In this document: piece after piece, positions 42,810 to 51,491 of the stretch
Layout of the letters: the number at the start of each line of letters is the position of its first letter
How positions within the stretch are numbered: position 1 is the stretch's first letter
IMG/VR virus record: IMGVR_UViG_3300033146_004128
Location: 1-64,000 of that record
Source: a virus
Length of the DNA stretch: 64,000 nucleotides
Strand: one strand, 5' to 3'
Notes under the pieces: model-generated
Told to the model about the DNA's origin: nothing
Database searches by the model: none
Seen by the model: the letters and a program-made list of their open reading frames with translations, nothing else
Position numbers and translations under genes: made by a program

Positions 42810-43432
42810 GCAAGATAAGCATAAGAGGAATCGAACTTAAAGAGGGAGAGGAGTATGGAGCGAAGCTTAAGAATGGAAGAGCTAATTTAGTAACTGTAAA
42901 AGATGGAAATATAGTAACTGTTGCTGATGGAGAGGAAATAAAAGCAGATGAAATTCTTCGTGTTTCAGACAGAAGAAGAGGATTTTATCCGGATGGCATA
43001 GAGTACAGCGATGAGGTTGGAAAGTATGTAGCGGTAAGTATCTGTGAAGATGATCTAGATGAACTTATGATTCACAGAATGGAAGAAAATGCACATGTGT
43101 TTGGGCATATTGATGGGCTATCTGTAAATACAAGTTCCGGTGAAGATACTGTGGACAGAGAAGTATTTATTTACTCAAGCGATAATGTTCCTGAGCTCGT
43201 GTATGGTATGCAGGAATTGCTTTGGTCATGCAAGGACAACCCTGAGGAATGCAATTATGATGAGGATGCTATATACAAACTGGATGCAATAACTGAGATG
43301 CTTAAACACTTCATAGGGTACGAACTTGTACTGATCGTTGCTGTTCTCAAGTTCAACGAGATAGTGTTGGAAAATCAACCAGAAGAAGTATTGAAGCAGG
43401 CAGGAAAGCTAATGGATACGGATCCTGAATAG
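42806..43432 (+). CDS. Hypothetical acidic protein
   Basis: 208 residues. The first ~50 form a small beta barrel-like part (KISIRGIELKEGEEY). The C-terminal half is helical. Unrecognised. Confidence 0.76.
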   Translation: MSKISIRGIELKEGEEYGAKLKNGRANLVTVKDGNIVTVADGEEIKADEILRVSDRRRGFYPDGIEYSDEVGKYVAVSICEDDLDELMIHRMEENAHVFGHIDGLSVNTSSGEDTVDREVFIYSSDNVPELVYGMQELLWSCKDNPEECNYDEDAIYKLDAITEMLKHFIGYELVLIVAVLKFNEIVLENQPEEVLKQAGKLMDTDPE

Positions 43433-43433
43433 T

Positions 43434-43613
43434 ATGGCAACATATGTATACCGGTGCACCAATAAGGAGTGCACCAATAATAATGTTGAGGTTGACGTAG
43501 TGAAACCCATGAGTGAGTCATCAAGCAAGGAAGTATGCAAAGAATGCAGTAAAGAGATGACGAAAGTATTTATACCGTTCAGTGCAAGAACACTGGACGG
43601 ATTCAAAAGATAA
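43434..43613 (+). CDS. Small FmdB-like zinc ribbon protein
   Basis: 59 residues. YVYRCTNKECTN and VCKECSKEM give two Cys pairs with the strand pattern of FmdB-like zinc ribbons (Y-x-Y-x-C at the start, F-x-P-F-S-A near the end). Regulatory or RNA/DNA-binding role possible. Confidence 0.65.
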   Translation: MATYVYRCTNKECTNNNVEVDVVKPMSESSSKEVCKECSKEMTKVFIPFSARTLDGFKR

Positions 43614-43625
43614 AAGGATAATAAA

Positions 43626-43814
43626 GTGGACAATAAAGAATATGAAGTTACGGTACACGTAAGTTTTAACGGGCATAAAATAACAGGCACATACACAGTT
43701 ACCGCACCAAATGAAGAGATAGCTAAAGAAGATGCTGAAGCATTTGCAGATGTTGATATCATGATCAGTTCAGGAGCCGCAAGGGAAAAGAAAAATGAAG
43801 ATCTACAAAGTTAG
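43626..43814 (+). CDS. Small beta-alpha protein, GTG start
   Basis: 62 residues from GTG 43626 (AAGGA upstream). Two long strands, then PNEEIAKEDAEAFA as helix and a final strand, the recurring mini-domain of this window. Confidence 0.68.
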   Translation: MDNKEYEVTVHVSFNGHKITGTYTVTAPNEEIAKEDAEAFADVDIMISSGAAREKKNEDLQS

Positions 43815-44037
43815 GTTTCTAGATGAGCTCGGCAAAGAAATTGCTGAGTTTGGATTTTATGAAGACCTAGGTGACGCAGAGAGGAGAAGAGCTGAAGTCG
43901 CTTCAAGAATTTCACAAAGAGGAAGTCTTGAGATAAGAACGATAGTGCCGACTCCACCATCCGAATTTGTGGATAGGAGAATTAGGCTCGACACAGAGAT
44001 AGTATATGAACTTAAAGAAGGTAGCAAGTATGATTGA
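43795..44037 (+). CDS. Small beta-alpha protein
   Basis: 80 residues, starting inside the previous gene. Strands, then a helix with GDAERRRAEVASR, then strands. It may be another member of the mini-domain group. Function unknown. Confidence 0.7.
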   Translation: MKIYKVRFLDELGKEIAEFGFYEDLGDAERRRAEVASRISQRGSLEIRTIVPTPPSEFVDRRIRLDTEIVYELKEGSKYD

Positions 44038-44269
44038 GATGGAATTGATGACGGCAGTGAGTAAGCCGTCTGACCTAAAAGTATGCCATAAGTGCGGATT
44101 GTTGAATTGGTATGAAAACGAAGTGTGTCGCAATACAGTTTGTACATGTACAGAGTTTCACGAAGATCAACAAAATGTAAACTTGGCAATACAAGAGGAG
44201 TACAATTTCTACATGGTAGAAGAAGGTATGAGTGAAGAAGAAGTAGATCACATCTACATAGAAGTATAA
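44030..44269 (+). CDS. Small zinc-binding protein
   Basis: 79 residues from ATG 44030 (AAGAAGG upstream). CHKCGLLNWYENEVC, CTC and FHE could form a zinc site. Acidic C terminus. Unrecognised. Confidence 0.68.
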   Translation: MIEMELMTAVSKPSDLKVCHKCGLLNWYENEVCRNTVCTCTEFHEDQQNVNLAIQEEYNFYMVEEGMSEEEVDHIYIEV

Positions 44270-44280
44270 AAGGAAAAATA

Positions 44281-44841
44281 ATGCTAGGAACAATAAAGAG
44301 TGGTACAAGAGCACATGCAATGGAGATTATGGTAGCAGGATATGGACAGGCAGTCCATGAGAGTTTTGGCCCTGGAGGGTTCTTTGAGTTTGATGCACAT
44401 CAACAGATTTTTGTAGATGCAGACGGAATAGATGTCACAGATGAACTGTTTGGGCTTGAGAGCCTACTTGACGGGTGGCACACATGGAACGATGATGACG
44501 AGGCAAGAAAGAATGAATATATTGCCAAGATTGAAGCGGAGCGTGCCGAAGAAGAGGCGGAAGCGCAAAGAAGAGTTGATGCCAACATTGGAGGATATTC
44601 AATGAAGGATTTTGCGGCGTCAGTGTTTAGTGATGGGTCTCACATATACTACAGGAAGAACAAGACAGGCAGTGCCGGAAGAGCAAAAGTAAATGGGTTT
44701 AGACTCACAGTTTTGAACGGAGAACCATCTGTCGAGTATAACGTTAAGTACGACAGGACAGGGTGTGATGAGTGGCTATCTGGTGGAGAAGTGTTCGCTT
44801 CAAAACTTGACCTTGCTGCAAGTGTAATGGCGAGTGTCTAG
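44281..44841 (+). CDS. Hypothetical protein
   Basis: 186 residues with an alanine/glutamate helix (AKIEAERAEEEAEAQRR) in the middle and a beta-rich C terminus. It ends immediately before the next start. Unrecognised. Confidence 0.76.
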   Translation: MLGTIKSGTRAHAMEIMVAGYGQAVHESFGPGGFFEFDAHQQIFVDADGIDVTDELFGLESLLDGWHTWNDDDEARKNEYIAKIEAERAEEEAEAQRRVDANIGGYSMKDFAASVFSDGSHIYYRKNKTGSAGRAKVNGFRLTVLNGEPSVEYNVKYDRTGCDEWLSGGEVFASKLDLAASVMASV

Positions 44842-45051
44842 ATGGCAAGGTATAGAGTTATTTTTGATGGTCAATATTACATTGCGCAAAGATCAAAACT
44901 GATTTTCTTTTGGACAGAGTATTTCAAGTCAGATACTCCTGGTGTAAAGAGTGAGTCTTTCAAGAGTACTTCTTGTAGAGACACAGAGGCGTTTATTAGG
45001 AGAAAAAAGGAGTCCGCCAATGGACAAAAAGATGAAGAAGGCAATGGATAA
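44842..45051 (+). CDS. Hypothetical small basic protein
   Basis: 69 residues with no gap from the preceding stop, aromatic N-terminal half and a charged tail. It overlaps the next gene by 32 bases. Unrecognised. Confidence 0.7.
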   Translation: MARYRVIFDGQYYIAQRSKLIFFWTEYFKSDTPGVKSESFKSTSCRDTEAFIRRKKESANGQKDEEGNG

Positions 45052-45691
45052 AGAGGATAAAAAATATGAAGTTTTAAGCGTTGACCCTGATGCTAGAGAG
45101 ATACTTGCACCGTATGCAGGTCATAAAGTAATAGTGGCAGGAAGGATAGAGAGGTTGTCTATCTCAAGGGGTGCAAATCCTGTACCTACTGCGCTACTTA
45201 AAGACATAACAGTATTCATTGATGATAAGGAGCTGTCTCTTTCATATGCTTGGCTGATCACAACAAAGTTTGATGCAGAAACAGACTATCTATTTTCTGC
45301 AACAATAAGCGAGTATCCAAAGTTTGATGATAATAAAAATGCCTTTACTAAGTATGGGTTTTTTAAGATAAAAAGGACAATAAAGCACAAGGGAGATGTG
45401 TCTGCGGCACTAAAAATGCTTAGGCTGGCAGAAGAGGGAGATAAGAAGGCACTTGAAGGCGGGAATCATTATAGCGTTGGCGTGATACAAGAGATGCTTG
45501 AAATGTATGGCTTCGCAATTACTCCAATGATAACCCCTGAAGGAAAATGGACATGCTCTATTGTTAAGCCTGAGTGTGGCGAATCAATAGAGATATCAAA
45601 AGAGAAAACATTTGCAAAGGCAGTGATGCATGCAAGAGATATAATTTCTTTTTTGTGTGATATAAAAATTAAAACAACAAAGGAAGAATAA
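45020..45691 (+). CDS. Hypothetical protein
   Basis: 223 residues from ATG 45020 (AAGGAG upstream). The middle (residues ~40-125) has the look of an OB-like beta domain: HKVIVAGRIERLS, ITVFIDDKELSLSYAW, YLFSATISEYPKF. A helical C-terminal part follows. OB identity is a guess from strand pattern. Confidence 0.75.
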   Translation: MDKKMKKAMDKEDKKYEVLSVDPDAREILAPYAGHKVIVAGRIERLSISRGANPVPTALLKDITVFIDDKELSLSYAWLITTKFDAETDYLFSATISEYPKFDDNKNAFTKYGFFKIKRTIKHKGDVSAALKMLRLAEEGDKKALEGGNHYSVGVIQEMLEMYGFAITPMITPEGKWTCSIVKPECGESIEISKEKTFAKAVMHARDIISFLCDIKIKTTKEE

Positions 45692-46323
45692 TGGCTAACT
45701 ATAGTGATTTTGAATGTACTCTTCGTGGGACAGAGGAGAGTATAAAAGCAGTACATAAAAGACTGCTAGAGTCAACAAAAGATGACTGGTTCTATATGGA
45801 ACCTCCAGAAGGAGAAGTAAATAGCTGGGGGTACTCAGGTGTGGAGAGTCCATATTATAACGTTACGGAGAATGAGATATATTTTGCAGGATCCGGAAGA
45901 TGGCATGGTCCATATGGTGTCATAGAAGATCTAGCAGAAGAGTTCTCCCTGTCTGGTGACTATAATGACTTCGAGTCCGGATGTAACTTTTACCACAAGA
46001 TGATATTTGCAGACGGAATAAAAACTCTTGATAAGGAATACTCATATATGTCACCTGAGTCCGTAGCCCACAGAGGTATTGAATTTATGCTGGAAGAGTA
46101 CCAGTGGATAGCGGAAGAAGATGGATGGGAAGAAGAGTATAGCGAACTGATTGAATCCTTGGTGTCATCCGGAGTTCCAAGAGATGTACTCATGAAAGAA
46201 TACAGAGCTGTAAATTCACAATGTGAACCGAACGCTGACAAGCAATGGCTTCCAAAAGTATCTTCATCTAAAGAGATAGCAGATGCAATCGGAATACCTG
46301 AGGAGGAGAGCCAAAATGAGTAG
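45691..46323 (+). CDS. Hypothetical protein, ferredoxin-like fold suspected
   Basis: 210 residues. The opening (FECTLRGTEESIKAVHKRL) and GRWHGPYGVIEDLAEEF followed by YHKMIFADG resemble small phage and plasmid proteins with a ferredoxin-like fold (DUF1281-type), where the text reads strand, helix, then an aromatic substrate-like pocket. Function unknown. One-base overlap upstream. Confidence 0.72.
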   Translation: MANYSDFECTLRGTEESIKAVHKRLLESTKDDWFYMEPPEGEVNSWGYSGVESPYYNVTENEIYFAGSGRWHGPYGVIEDLAEEFSLSGDYNDFESGCNFYHKMIFADGIKTLDKEYSYMSPESVAHRGIEFMLEEYQWIAEEDGWEEEYSELIESLVSSGVPRDVLMKEYRAVNSQCEPNADKQWLPKVSSSKEIADAIGIPEEESQNE

Positions 46324-46471
46324 AAGCATAGAAGACCTAAGGAAGGATTTGATACACTACACTGAAGTGTTTAAGCGTGCTAAAGATAGGGGGGGCAGAC
46401 GCATGATAGACGGTGCACAATGGAATATAGACAGGGTAAACGATAGGATCAGAGAGGAAGGTAAAAAATGA
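46316..46471 (+). CDS. Hypothetical 51-residue basic protein
   Basis: ATG 46316 follows GAGGAG and overlaps the previous stop. Helical and basic (RAKDRGGRRMIDG). Unrecognised. Confidence 0.66.
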   Translation: MSRSIEDLRKDLIHYTEVFKRAKDRGGRRMIDGAQWNIDRVNDRIREEGKK

Positions 46472-47379
46472 GTAAGATAATAGACGCCATAACAAGAAAA
46501 TGCTCTCCAGAAGGGAACCAAGAAGTATATAAAGAGTACGTTATAGAGTCACTAATAGGCGGGTGGCTTGTGATGCTGCCCCAAAACTATTATTCTGATG
46601 CTATAAAAATGGTTACTGATGAAGATGGGGACAGTTTTGTGTTCTATGCTACAGGAGAAAAGATAGATGATGAAACTATTGATATCTTAACATCAGAAGA
46701 TGGAGTAGCATGGTTTATTGTAGAGTCAGCGTTTAAGGAAAAGACGTTAGAAGCGTTCTTGATGTACTTTGACGATGATGAAGATGTTTATGCCGGTCCG
46801 TTAAAGACAGACTGTACCTGTAAGAGGTGTGGTAATAATACAGTTGTAGTAGAGGAGTCTCTCGACTATCCGTACTACTGCTACACTTGCGATGAGAATA
46901 TGTACTCATTTGAGGTTGAAGGCGGCGAGCCATCGAACAAGTGTGCTGAATATATAGAAGATGAATCTTCTGTAGACACACGATTCTATAATATATTGTG
47001 TCCAGATGGAAGTGGTGTCGTTATTGAGCTTGAGGTTGCGTTGTTGACAAACGAAACAAATCTGTGTTGGATGGATGTCGTTGCCACCATTGGAACCGAT
47101 AGAGTATTCAGCTCATCTCAATGCATTGGAGAGTGGGAGCCTGAGCTTGGGCTTAGCCACACCATAGATGAAGAGTACCTTACAATATCTGTAGACAACT
47201 CAGACAAGAGGGCTACACTTCAAATCAAGGTGCAGAAGGATGAGCCGGGAATCATATTTGACCTGTTCAAATACGAGAGGACTCCAACTACCGATACATA
47301 CACTGAAAGAGAGGAGGAAATAGTAGAAGCCCTTGGGTATCTGACAATGGAAGACTGCCATGGAGAAGACGAAGAATAG
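46468..47379 (+). CDS. Hypothetical protein with central zinc ribbon
   Basis: 303 residues. Central CTCKRCGN and YYCYTCDEN form a zinc ribbon (about residues 113-143) between an N-terminal mixed domain and an acidic beta C-terminal domain. It is the last gene before the hairpin-containing SSB leader. Confidence 0.76.
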   Translation: MSKIIDAITRKCSPEGNQEVYKEYVIESLIGGWLVMLPQNYYSDAIKMVTDEDGDSFVFYATGEKIDDETIDILTSEDGVAWFIVESAFKEKTLEAFLMYFDDDEDVYAGPLKTDCTCKRCGNNTVVVEESLDYPYYCYTCDENMYSFEVEGGEPSNKCAEYIEDESSVDTRFYNILCPDGSGVVIELEVALLTNETNLCWMDVVATIGTDRVFSSSQCIGEWEPELGLSHTIDEEYLTISVDNSDKRATLQIKVQKDEPGIIFDLFKYERTPTTDTYTEREEEIVEALGYLTMEDCHGEDEE

Positions 47380-47381
47380 GT

Positions 47382-47417
47382 TTGGCATACGCCAACAACA
47401 ACTGGGTAATATTCCCA
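47382..47417 (+). promoter_or_regulatory. Paired hairpins in the SSB leader
   Basis: TTGGC/GCCAA (47382-47386 with 47391-47395, four-base loop) is followed at once by TGGG/CCCA (47403-47406 with 47414-47417) around TAATATT. Both lie in the 60-base gap before ssb. They could end the upstream transcript, protect the ssb message or act as an operator. Confidence 0.45.
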
Positions 47418-47439
47418 ACACAAATAACAGGAGATAAAA

Positions 47440-48048
47440 ATGTACAACAAAGTAGTATTGTTAGGAAACTTAACAAAAGATATTGAACTAAGATATACGC
47501 AGAGCGGATCGGCAATAGGAAACACGGGGATTGCGACAAATAGAAAATGGAAGTCACAAACAGGAGAGCAAAAGGAAGAGGTTATGTTCGTTGACATCAC
47601 ATTCTTTGGACGATCTGCAGAGATTGCGAACCAGTACCTTAGAAAAGGCAGCAAGATCCTTGTTGATGGTAGGCTGAAGCTTGACCAGTGGAAGGCACAA
47701 GACGGATCTAACCGGTCCAAGCACAGCATTGTTGTTGAGACCATGAAGATGCTGGATCCGAACCCAAACAACGGAGGAAATGGACAGGGAGGATACCACA
47801 ACAACCAGAATAACCAGAACCAAGGTAATGGTGGATACGGTAATGGAAACGGCAACGGTAATGGGTACGGAAACAATGGTCAGGGCAATGGTCAGGGCAA
47901 TGGTCAGGGTGGATATCAGAACAACGGCAATAATGGCCAAGGAGGATACCAGAATAATGGCAACAATGGGAATGGGAACAATGGTGGAGGAGCGCAACCT
48001 GATCAAATCCCGGAGATTGACATCAACGAAGACGAGATCCCGTTTTAG
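47440..48048 (+). CDS. ssb: Single-stranded DNA-binding protein
   Basis: Coats single-stranded DNA at forks and recruits partners through its C-terminal tip. 202 residues. OB fold in residues 1-108: NKVVLLGNLTKDIELRYTQS, EEVMFVDITFFGRSAEIANQYL, KILVDGRLKLDQW. Then a Gly/Asn/Gln-rich disordered linker, then the acidic tip INEDEIPF, close to the bacterial consensus DDDIPF. It resembles Campylobacterota SSBs in wording as I recall them, suggesting acquisition from the host lineage. ATG follows AGGAG. Confidence 0.96.
   Translation: MYNKVVLLGNLTKDIELRYTQSGSAIGNTGIATNRKWKSQTGEQKEEVMFVDITFFGRSAEIANQYLRKGSKILVDGRLKLDQWKAQDGSNRSKHSIVVETMKMLDPNPNNGGNGQGGYHNNQNNQNQGNGGYGNGNGNGNGYGNNGQGNGQGNGQGGYQNNGNNGQGGYQNNGNNGNGNNGGGAQPDQIPEIDINEDEIPF
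47878..47910 (+). repeat. Tandem 12-bp repeats in the SSB linker
   Basis: GGTCAGGGCAAT is repeated in tandem at 47878-47901, with a third partial copy to 47910, coding Gly-Gln-Gly-Asn. A longer imperfect unit (GYQNNGNNGQG) follows. The array can change copy number by slippage without breaking the frame. Confidence 0.8.
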
Positions 48049-48061
48049 CAGGTGATATATT

Positions 48062-48097
48062 CATGCAAGCATAGCTTGCGTGGATCGCAAATATCCA
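48062..48097 (+). terminator. Hairpins after ssb
   Basis: CATGCAAGC (48062-48070) pairs with GCTTGCGTG (48074-48082) over a three-base loop, with one G-U pair; TGGAT/ATCCA (48081-48085 with 48093-48097) forms an alternative or second stem. An A-rich stretch, not a T-tract, follows. It isolates ssb from the next gene. Confidence 0.45.
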
Positions 48098-48132
48098 TGG
48101 CAAAATAAAGACAAACAAAAAGGACATTAGGT

Positions 48133-48681
48133 ATGAACTATGAAAGTAAAAGCAAGTATGTAGAATTTGTAATTGAAGACAGTGATTATATAAACGACAT
48201 AATGGAAGAGTGGGGGATTATTACAGGTAGAGGAACTGTGTCATATTATGATAATGACAACATGGCCGTGCCTGAGTATGATCACTCATTTGTTTTAGAA
48301 TGGGAAAATAGCGTTGGGGAAAAGAGAATCCTTGTTGGAGATGAGCATGATGCTATATTCGATGAGATATTTGACTGTGTAAATATATATGACTTCCTTC
48401 TTGCAGATGACGGTGAGCAGATAGACATTAGTGACTATGCTAGCCTGTCAATAGAGGAGATGCTAGGAGTAAGAGATAGAACTGAACCGGTTGGACTATC
48501 CTCGGAACAGTTCAATGAGCTTATGTCTAGGCTCATAGAACTGAAAGAGGACTCCTTGTACAGAAGGGAGATCAATGGAGACACTGAAGTGTATCCTAGG
48601 GTCAATGGAATGATACCTTATCTAGAGGCGAAAGAGATCATTCTCAAATATGTAATAGACAAAGGAAATGTAAAAAAATGA
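48133..48681 (+). CDS. Hypothetical acidic protein
   Basis: 182 residues (AAAAAGGA upstream), acidic, strands then helices. ATGA overlap with the next gene. Unrecognised. Confidence 0.76.
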   Translation: MNYESKSKYVEFVIEDSDYINDIMEEWGIITGRGTVSYYDNDNMAVPEYDHSFVLEWENSVGEKRILVGDEHDAIFDEIFDCVNIYDFLLADDGEQIDISDYASLSIEEMLGVRDRTEPVGLSSEQFNELMSRLIELKEDSLYRREINGDTEVYPRVNGMIPYLEAKEIILKYVIDKGNVKK

Positions 48682-49511
48682 AGACAAGAAAAGGAAAAGG
48701 TTATAATACCTGGGGCTTGACAATGGCATCAAAGGGAGAGGACAACAATCCATACATTCTACTTTGGCTAGGTAAGACAGCATACGAGTATGGATTCAAT
48801 GATTTTTTCATGAAGCCGTATAGGTATGTTTGGCACTACGGAGATACATCACATCTCATGATAGCAAAGAAAGAGATAAGCTTTACAATACACACCGGGA
48901 AGGAAGACGGATTTGTTAGCTGTAGGTATGGTGCAGACAAAGATTTTCTTATGGGAAAAAATGCGAATCACCTGCCTGCATGGCACAAGATGTGCAGTCT
49001 TCCATGGATGCATAATGAGTTTGACGGGCAATGGCTTCTAAATATAGATGGTACAGAGTTCTTAAAGATAAAAGATGGGACTATAGATCTAGATGCTTCA
49101 CCATGGGACTATCCAGGGCACGAAAGGGTTGACTTTGAGTTTGTTGATTCTCATGATAGTGAGATAATCATAGGTACAGCAAGAATGGAAAGACGTGTAT
49201 GGACAAGAGGAACGAGTTGGTGTAGCTGGATGAAGTACTTTTTTGATCCTATAGTACACACAGATATGGCCATTGACTTCAATAAGGAGGTCGGTCCAGA
49301 AAAAGGATCATGGAAGGGAGGAATAGTTGGTATGAGCATCAACCTTAATGATGGTGAGAATGGGCTCGATGCGTGTAAAAGGTTCTGCTTTGAGAAAGGG
49401 TACACCTTCCATGGATTCCTACATCACGGAAAGAATAACGAAATTGTATACAAGAATAAGATAACAAAAGTAGATGACTTTGAAGCAGAAGGGCAGGGAG
49501 CAGTCATATGA
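48678..49511 (+). CDS. Hypothetical Trp-rich protein
   Basis: 277 residues, unusually rich in Trp, Tyr, Phe and His, beta-leaning, near-neutral charge. No motif recognised. ATGA overlap with the AcrVA2-like gene. Confidence 0.76.
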   Translation: MKTRKGKGYNTWGLTMASKGEDNNPYILLWLGKTAYEYGFNDFFMKPYRYVWHYGDTSHLMIAKKEISFTIHTGKEDGFVSCRYGADKDFLMGKNANHLPAWHKMCSLPWMHNEFDGQWLLNIDGTEFLKIKDGTIDLDASPWDYPGHERVDFEFVDSHDSEIIIGTARMERRVWTRGTSWCSWMKYFFDPIVHTDMAIDFNKEVGPEKGSWKGGIVGMSINLNDGENGLDACKRFCFEKGYTFHGFLHHGKNNEIVYKNKITKVDDFEAEGQGAVI

Positions 49512-50425
49512 GGCACCCAATATATGACGAGGAACTTCCTGAGGTTATGAGAAAAGCAGCCGTGCTTACTTTTGAAGGAAAGCATGACCAGGCACAAAGA
49601 ATGTTGAAGCATGTGATTGACAAATTCGGAGAGGATAGGGGTGAAGAACATGAAATTATTAAACAAAATTCAGAATACTCTCTCACGATGATGATGATGC
49701 AGGCTAGGCTATCAGCTCTAGTTATGATCACAGGATTTGTGTGGATTGATGCTACACGTGATGAGTGGTTCTCACCATTATCTATGAAGGTTATAAGCTC
49801 AATAACACTTGACAATTTTAAGATGCCTTTCAATACAGGAGTAATATCTATTTCAAAGAGGGATTATCTATTTCATAAGGATGAAGAGGGTCTGCTGATA
49901 GTCCTGCTCCAAGACAAGTATCTATCCGGCCTAGCCAAAGAGAATGCACACTTCGATGAGATAATTGATCTTCTTGCAGAAGACCAGTCATTTCCACATG
50001 CTATCTTTAACGATGGAAGTAAAACCATAGGTGAGTTGGTAGACGATGGTGGGCTGTACACTAGCGAGAATTCAGAGGGGCAGAAGCAAGAGTTTTATGC
50101 TGTTATGTCTGCACTAATGTATGTAGCTATGTCAAACTCATCAGTAGAAGAGTTCAAGGATACCGTAAAAAGGAAGAAGGTTCTAGCCAAGAAGAGAAAG
50201 AGCTATCCTAGACACGTTACAAATGTAATAAATGTGAGACAGAGAGTTAGAGTTAGAGATGGTAAAAGCGTAAGCAATGGATCTAAGTCTGAAAAGATGT
50301 GGATAGTTCGTGGGCACTGGAGAAATCAGTATTACTCGAAGACTGACGAGCATAAGCATAAATGGATAGACCCATACTTTAAGGGAGAAGGCAAGGTTGC
50401 AGCAGAAAAAGTATATAGAATATAA
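49508..50425 (+). CDS. AcrVA2-like protein
   Basis: 305 residues (AcrVA2 is about 320). The C-terminal block is diagnostic: a basic stretch, then W-I-V-R-G-H-W-R at 265-272, then Q-Y-Y, then KWIDPYFKGEG. AcrVA2 and its phage relatives end with a similar RRGHWH or VRGHWR block. Before it, AIFNDGSKTIGELVDDGGLY and a hydrophobic helix (YAVMSALMYVAMS) match the order of AcrVA2's FxLxxGQxVxEVLD segment and Leu-rich helix. AcrVA2 lowers Cas12a production during translation. Relatives are widespread, often in hosts without Cas12a, so the target here is unknown. Resemblance is from memory. Confidence 0.5.
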   Translation: MRHPIYDEELPEVMRKAAVLTFEGKHDQAQRMLKHVIDKFGEDRGEEHEIIKQNSEYSLTMMMMQARLSALVMITGFVWIDATRDEWFSPLSMKVISSITLDNFKMPFNTGVISISKRDYLFHKDEEGLLIVLLQDKYLSGLAKENAHFDEIIDLLAEDQSFPHAIFNDGSKTIGELVDDGGLYTSENSEGQKQEFYAVMSALMYVAMSNSSVEEFKDTVKRKKVLAKKRKSYPRHVTNVINVRQRVRVRDGKSVSNGSKSEKMWIVRGHWRNQYYSKTDEHKHKWIDPYFKGEGKVAAEKVYRI

Positions 50426-50436
50426 GGAGGAAACAT

Positions 50437-50988
50437 ATGGATCATAAATTAAAAATGCACAATTTGGAAAGGTTAAAAAGATCAAAGCTTGAGGAGATGA
50501 GGGTTATCCAGGCAGACATATCCAAGATAGAACAGAGTATAAGTTACCATAAAAGGCAATACAAACTTGAGTATGAAAATGCAGACAGGGCACGTGAGTT
50601 ACTCTCTGGGTATAGTAGGGATAATATAAGGGGCATAGTTAAGTTTCTGCTTATATCTTTCAAGGACTCTCCTATGTACTTCAACCTATATAAGGATATA
50701 GAAATTGATGACATGATGGATGACGATGACTTTTTTGATTTTGTAGTAATCAACCTAGGACCTGCTGTGCTTAAAGACCTAAAGAGGAGATTTGTTAAAG
50801 TGGTAATAAAGGATGGTGAGGAACAGATAGAGGCACGCACCGGTGCACCTATGAACGAAAATGGAAAAGTAAGATTGTGGAAAAAACTTACAAAGAAAAA
50901 TGTAGTGGCAGAAGCGAAGAGAAGATATGAAGAGGCTCGAAATGCAAAGAGTATGAGTGGACTAGACGATGAGAATAGATCTGTATGA
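50437..50988 (+). CDS. Hypothetical protein with N-terminal coiled coil
   Basis: 183 residues after AAGGAGG. Residues ~5-50 form a charged coiled coil. A central acidic segment (DDMMDDDDFFDF) and a basic C-terminal helix (KKLTKKNVVAEAKRRYEEA) follow. Unrecognised. Confidence 0.76.
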   Translation: MDHKLKMHNLERLKRSKLEEMRVIQADISKIEQSISYHKRQYKLEYENADRARELLSGYSRDNIRGIVKFLLISFKDSPMYFNLYKDIEIDDMMDDDDFFDFVVINLGPAVLKDLKRRFVKVVIKDGEEQIEARTGAPMNENGKVRLWKKLTKKNVVAEAKRRYEEARNAKSMSGLDDENRSV

Positions 50989-51196
50989 CACTTTTGGTAT
51001 GCACTTTGAGGAGTTTAAGATAAGACTGTTCTTTGTGAATGTAAATGCGTATGATGCAAGTGCCGTTCTTAAGGCTAGAAAGAAGTCTAAGGACGTGTCT
51101 CAACTGCATGTACTGGAAGAGAGAATGGGTGAACTTAGTCGGGAAGAAAGATTGATTGTAAGATCCGCAATAGATAGAACACCACTGAAGGGGTAG
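50969..51196 (+). CDS. Hypothetical small protein
   Basis: 75 residues, overlapping the previous gene by 20 bases; ribosome site weak. N-terminal strands, then basic helices. Unrecognised. Confidence 0.65.
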   Translation: MRIDLYDTFGMHFEEFKIRLFFVNVNAYDASAVLKARKKSKDVSQLHVLEERMGELSREERLIVRSAIDRTPLKG

Positions 51197-51198
51197 TA

Positions 51199-51375
51199 AT
51201 GGCAACAGCAAAAGATATAGAAGAGGTGATTGGGGTTTCAAAAAGAACCATCGAGCTATGGGCAACTAAAGACAACGGTCAGCAAAACAAGGAGTCTAGG
51301 AAAAAGCTGGCACTATTTTTAAAAGGCTTTTCAAGAGAAGAACTGGAAAGGCATATGAAAAAATGTGGTGCATAG
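51199..51375 (+). CDS. Small HTH DNA-binding protein
   Basis: 58 residues. TAKDIEEVIGVSKRTIELWA is a clear helix-turn-helix: first helix, the G-V-S turn, recognition helix with R-T-I-E-L-W. Little follows it except a charged helix. It resembles small excisionase-like or Cro-like regulators. It is preceded by GGGTAGTA and overlaps the next frame. Confidence 0.65.
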   Translation: MATAKDIEEVIGVSKRTIELWATKDNGQQNKESRKKLALFLKGFSREELERHMKKCGA

Positions 51376-51491
51376 TAGATGTGAATGGAAACGTAATAGA
51401 CATGTACAACAGAAAGCAGGATGCAGAAGATTTTGCTAGCTGCTGTGTTGATGAGCCATGCTCTATACAATGGGTGGAACAAGGGGATTAG
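51363..51491 (+). CDS. Hypothetical 42-residue protein
   Basis: ATG 51363 overlaps the HTH gene end by 13 bases. Strand, then the helix KQDAEDFASCC and a final strand: the smallest example of the recurring mini-domain. The stop abuts the next start. Confidence 0.58.
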   Translation: MWCIVDVNGNVIDMYNRKQDAEDFASCCVDEPCSIQWVEQGD

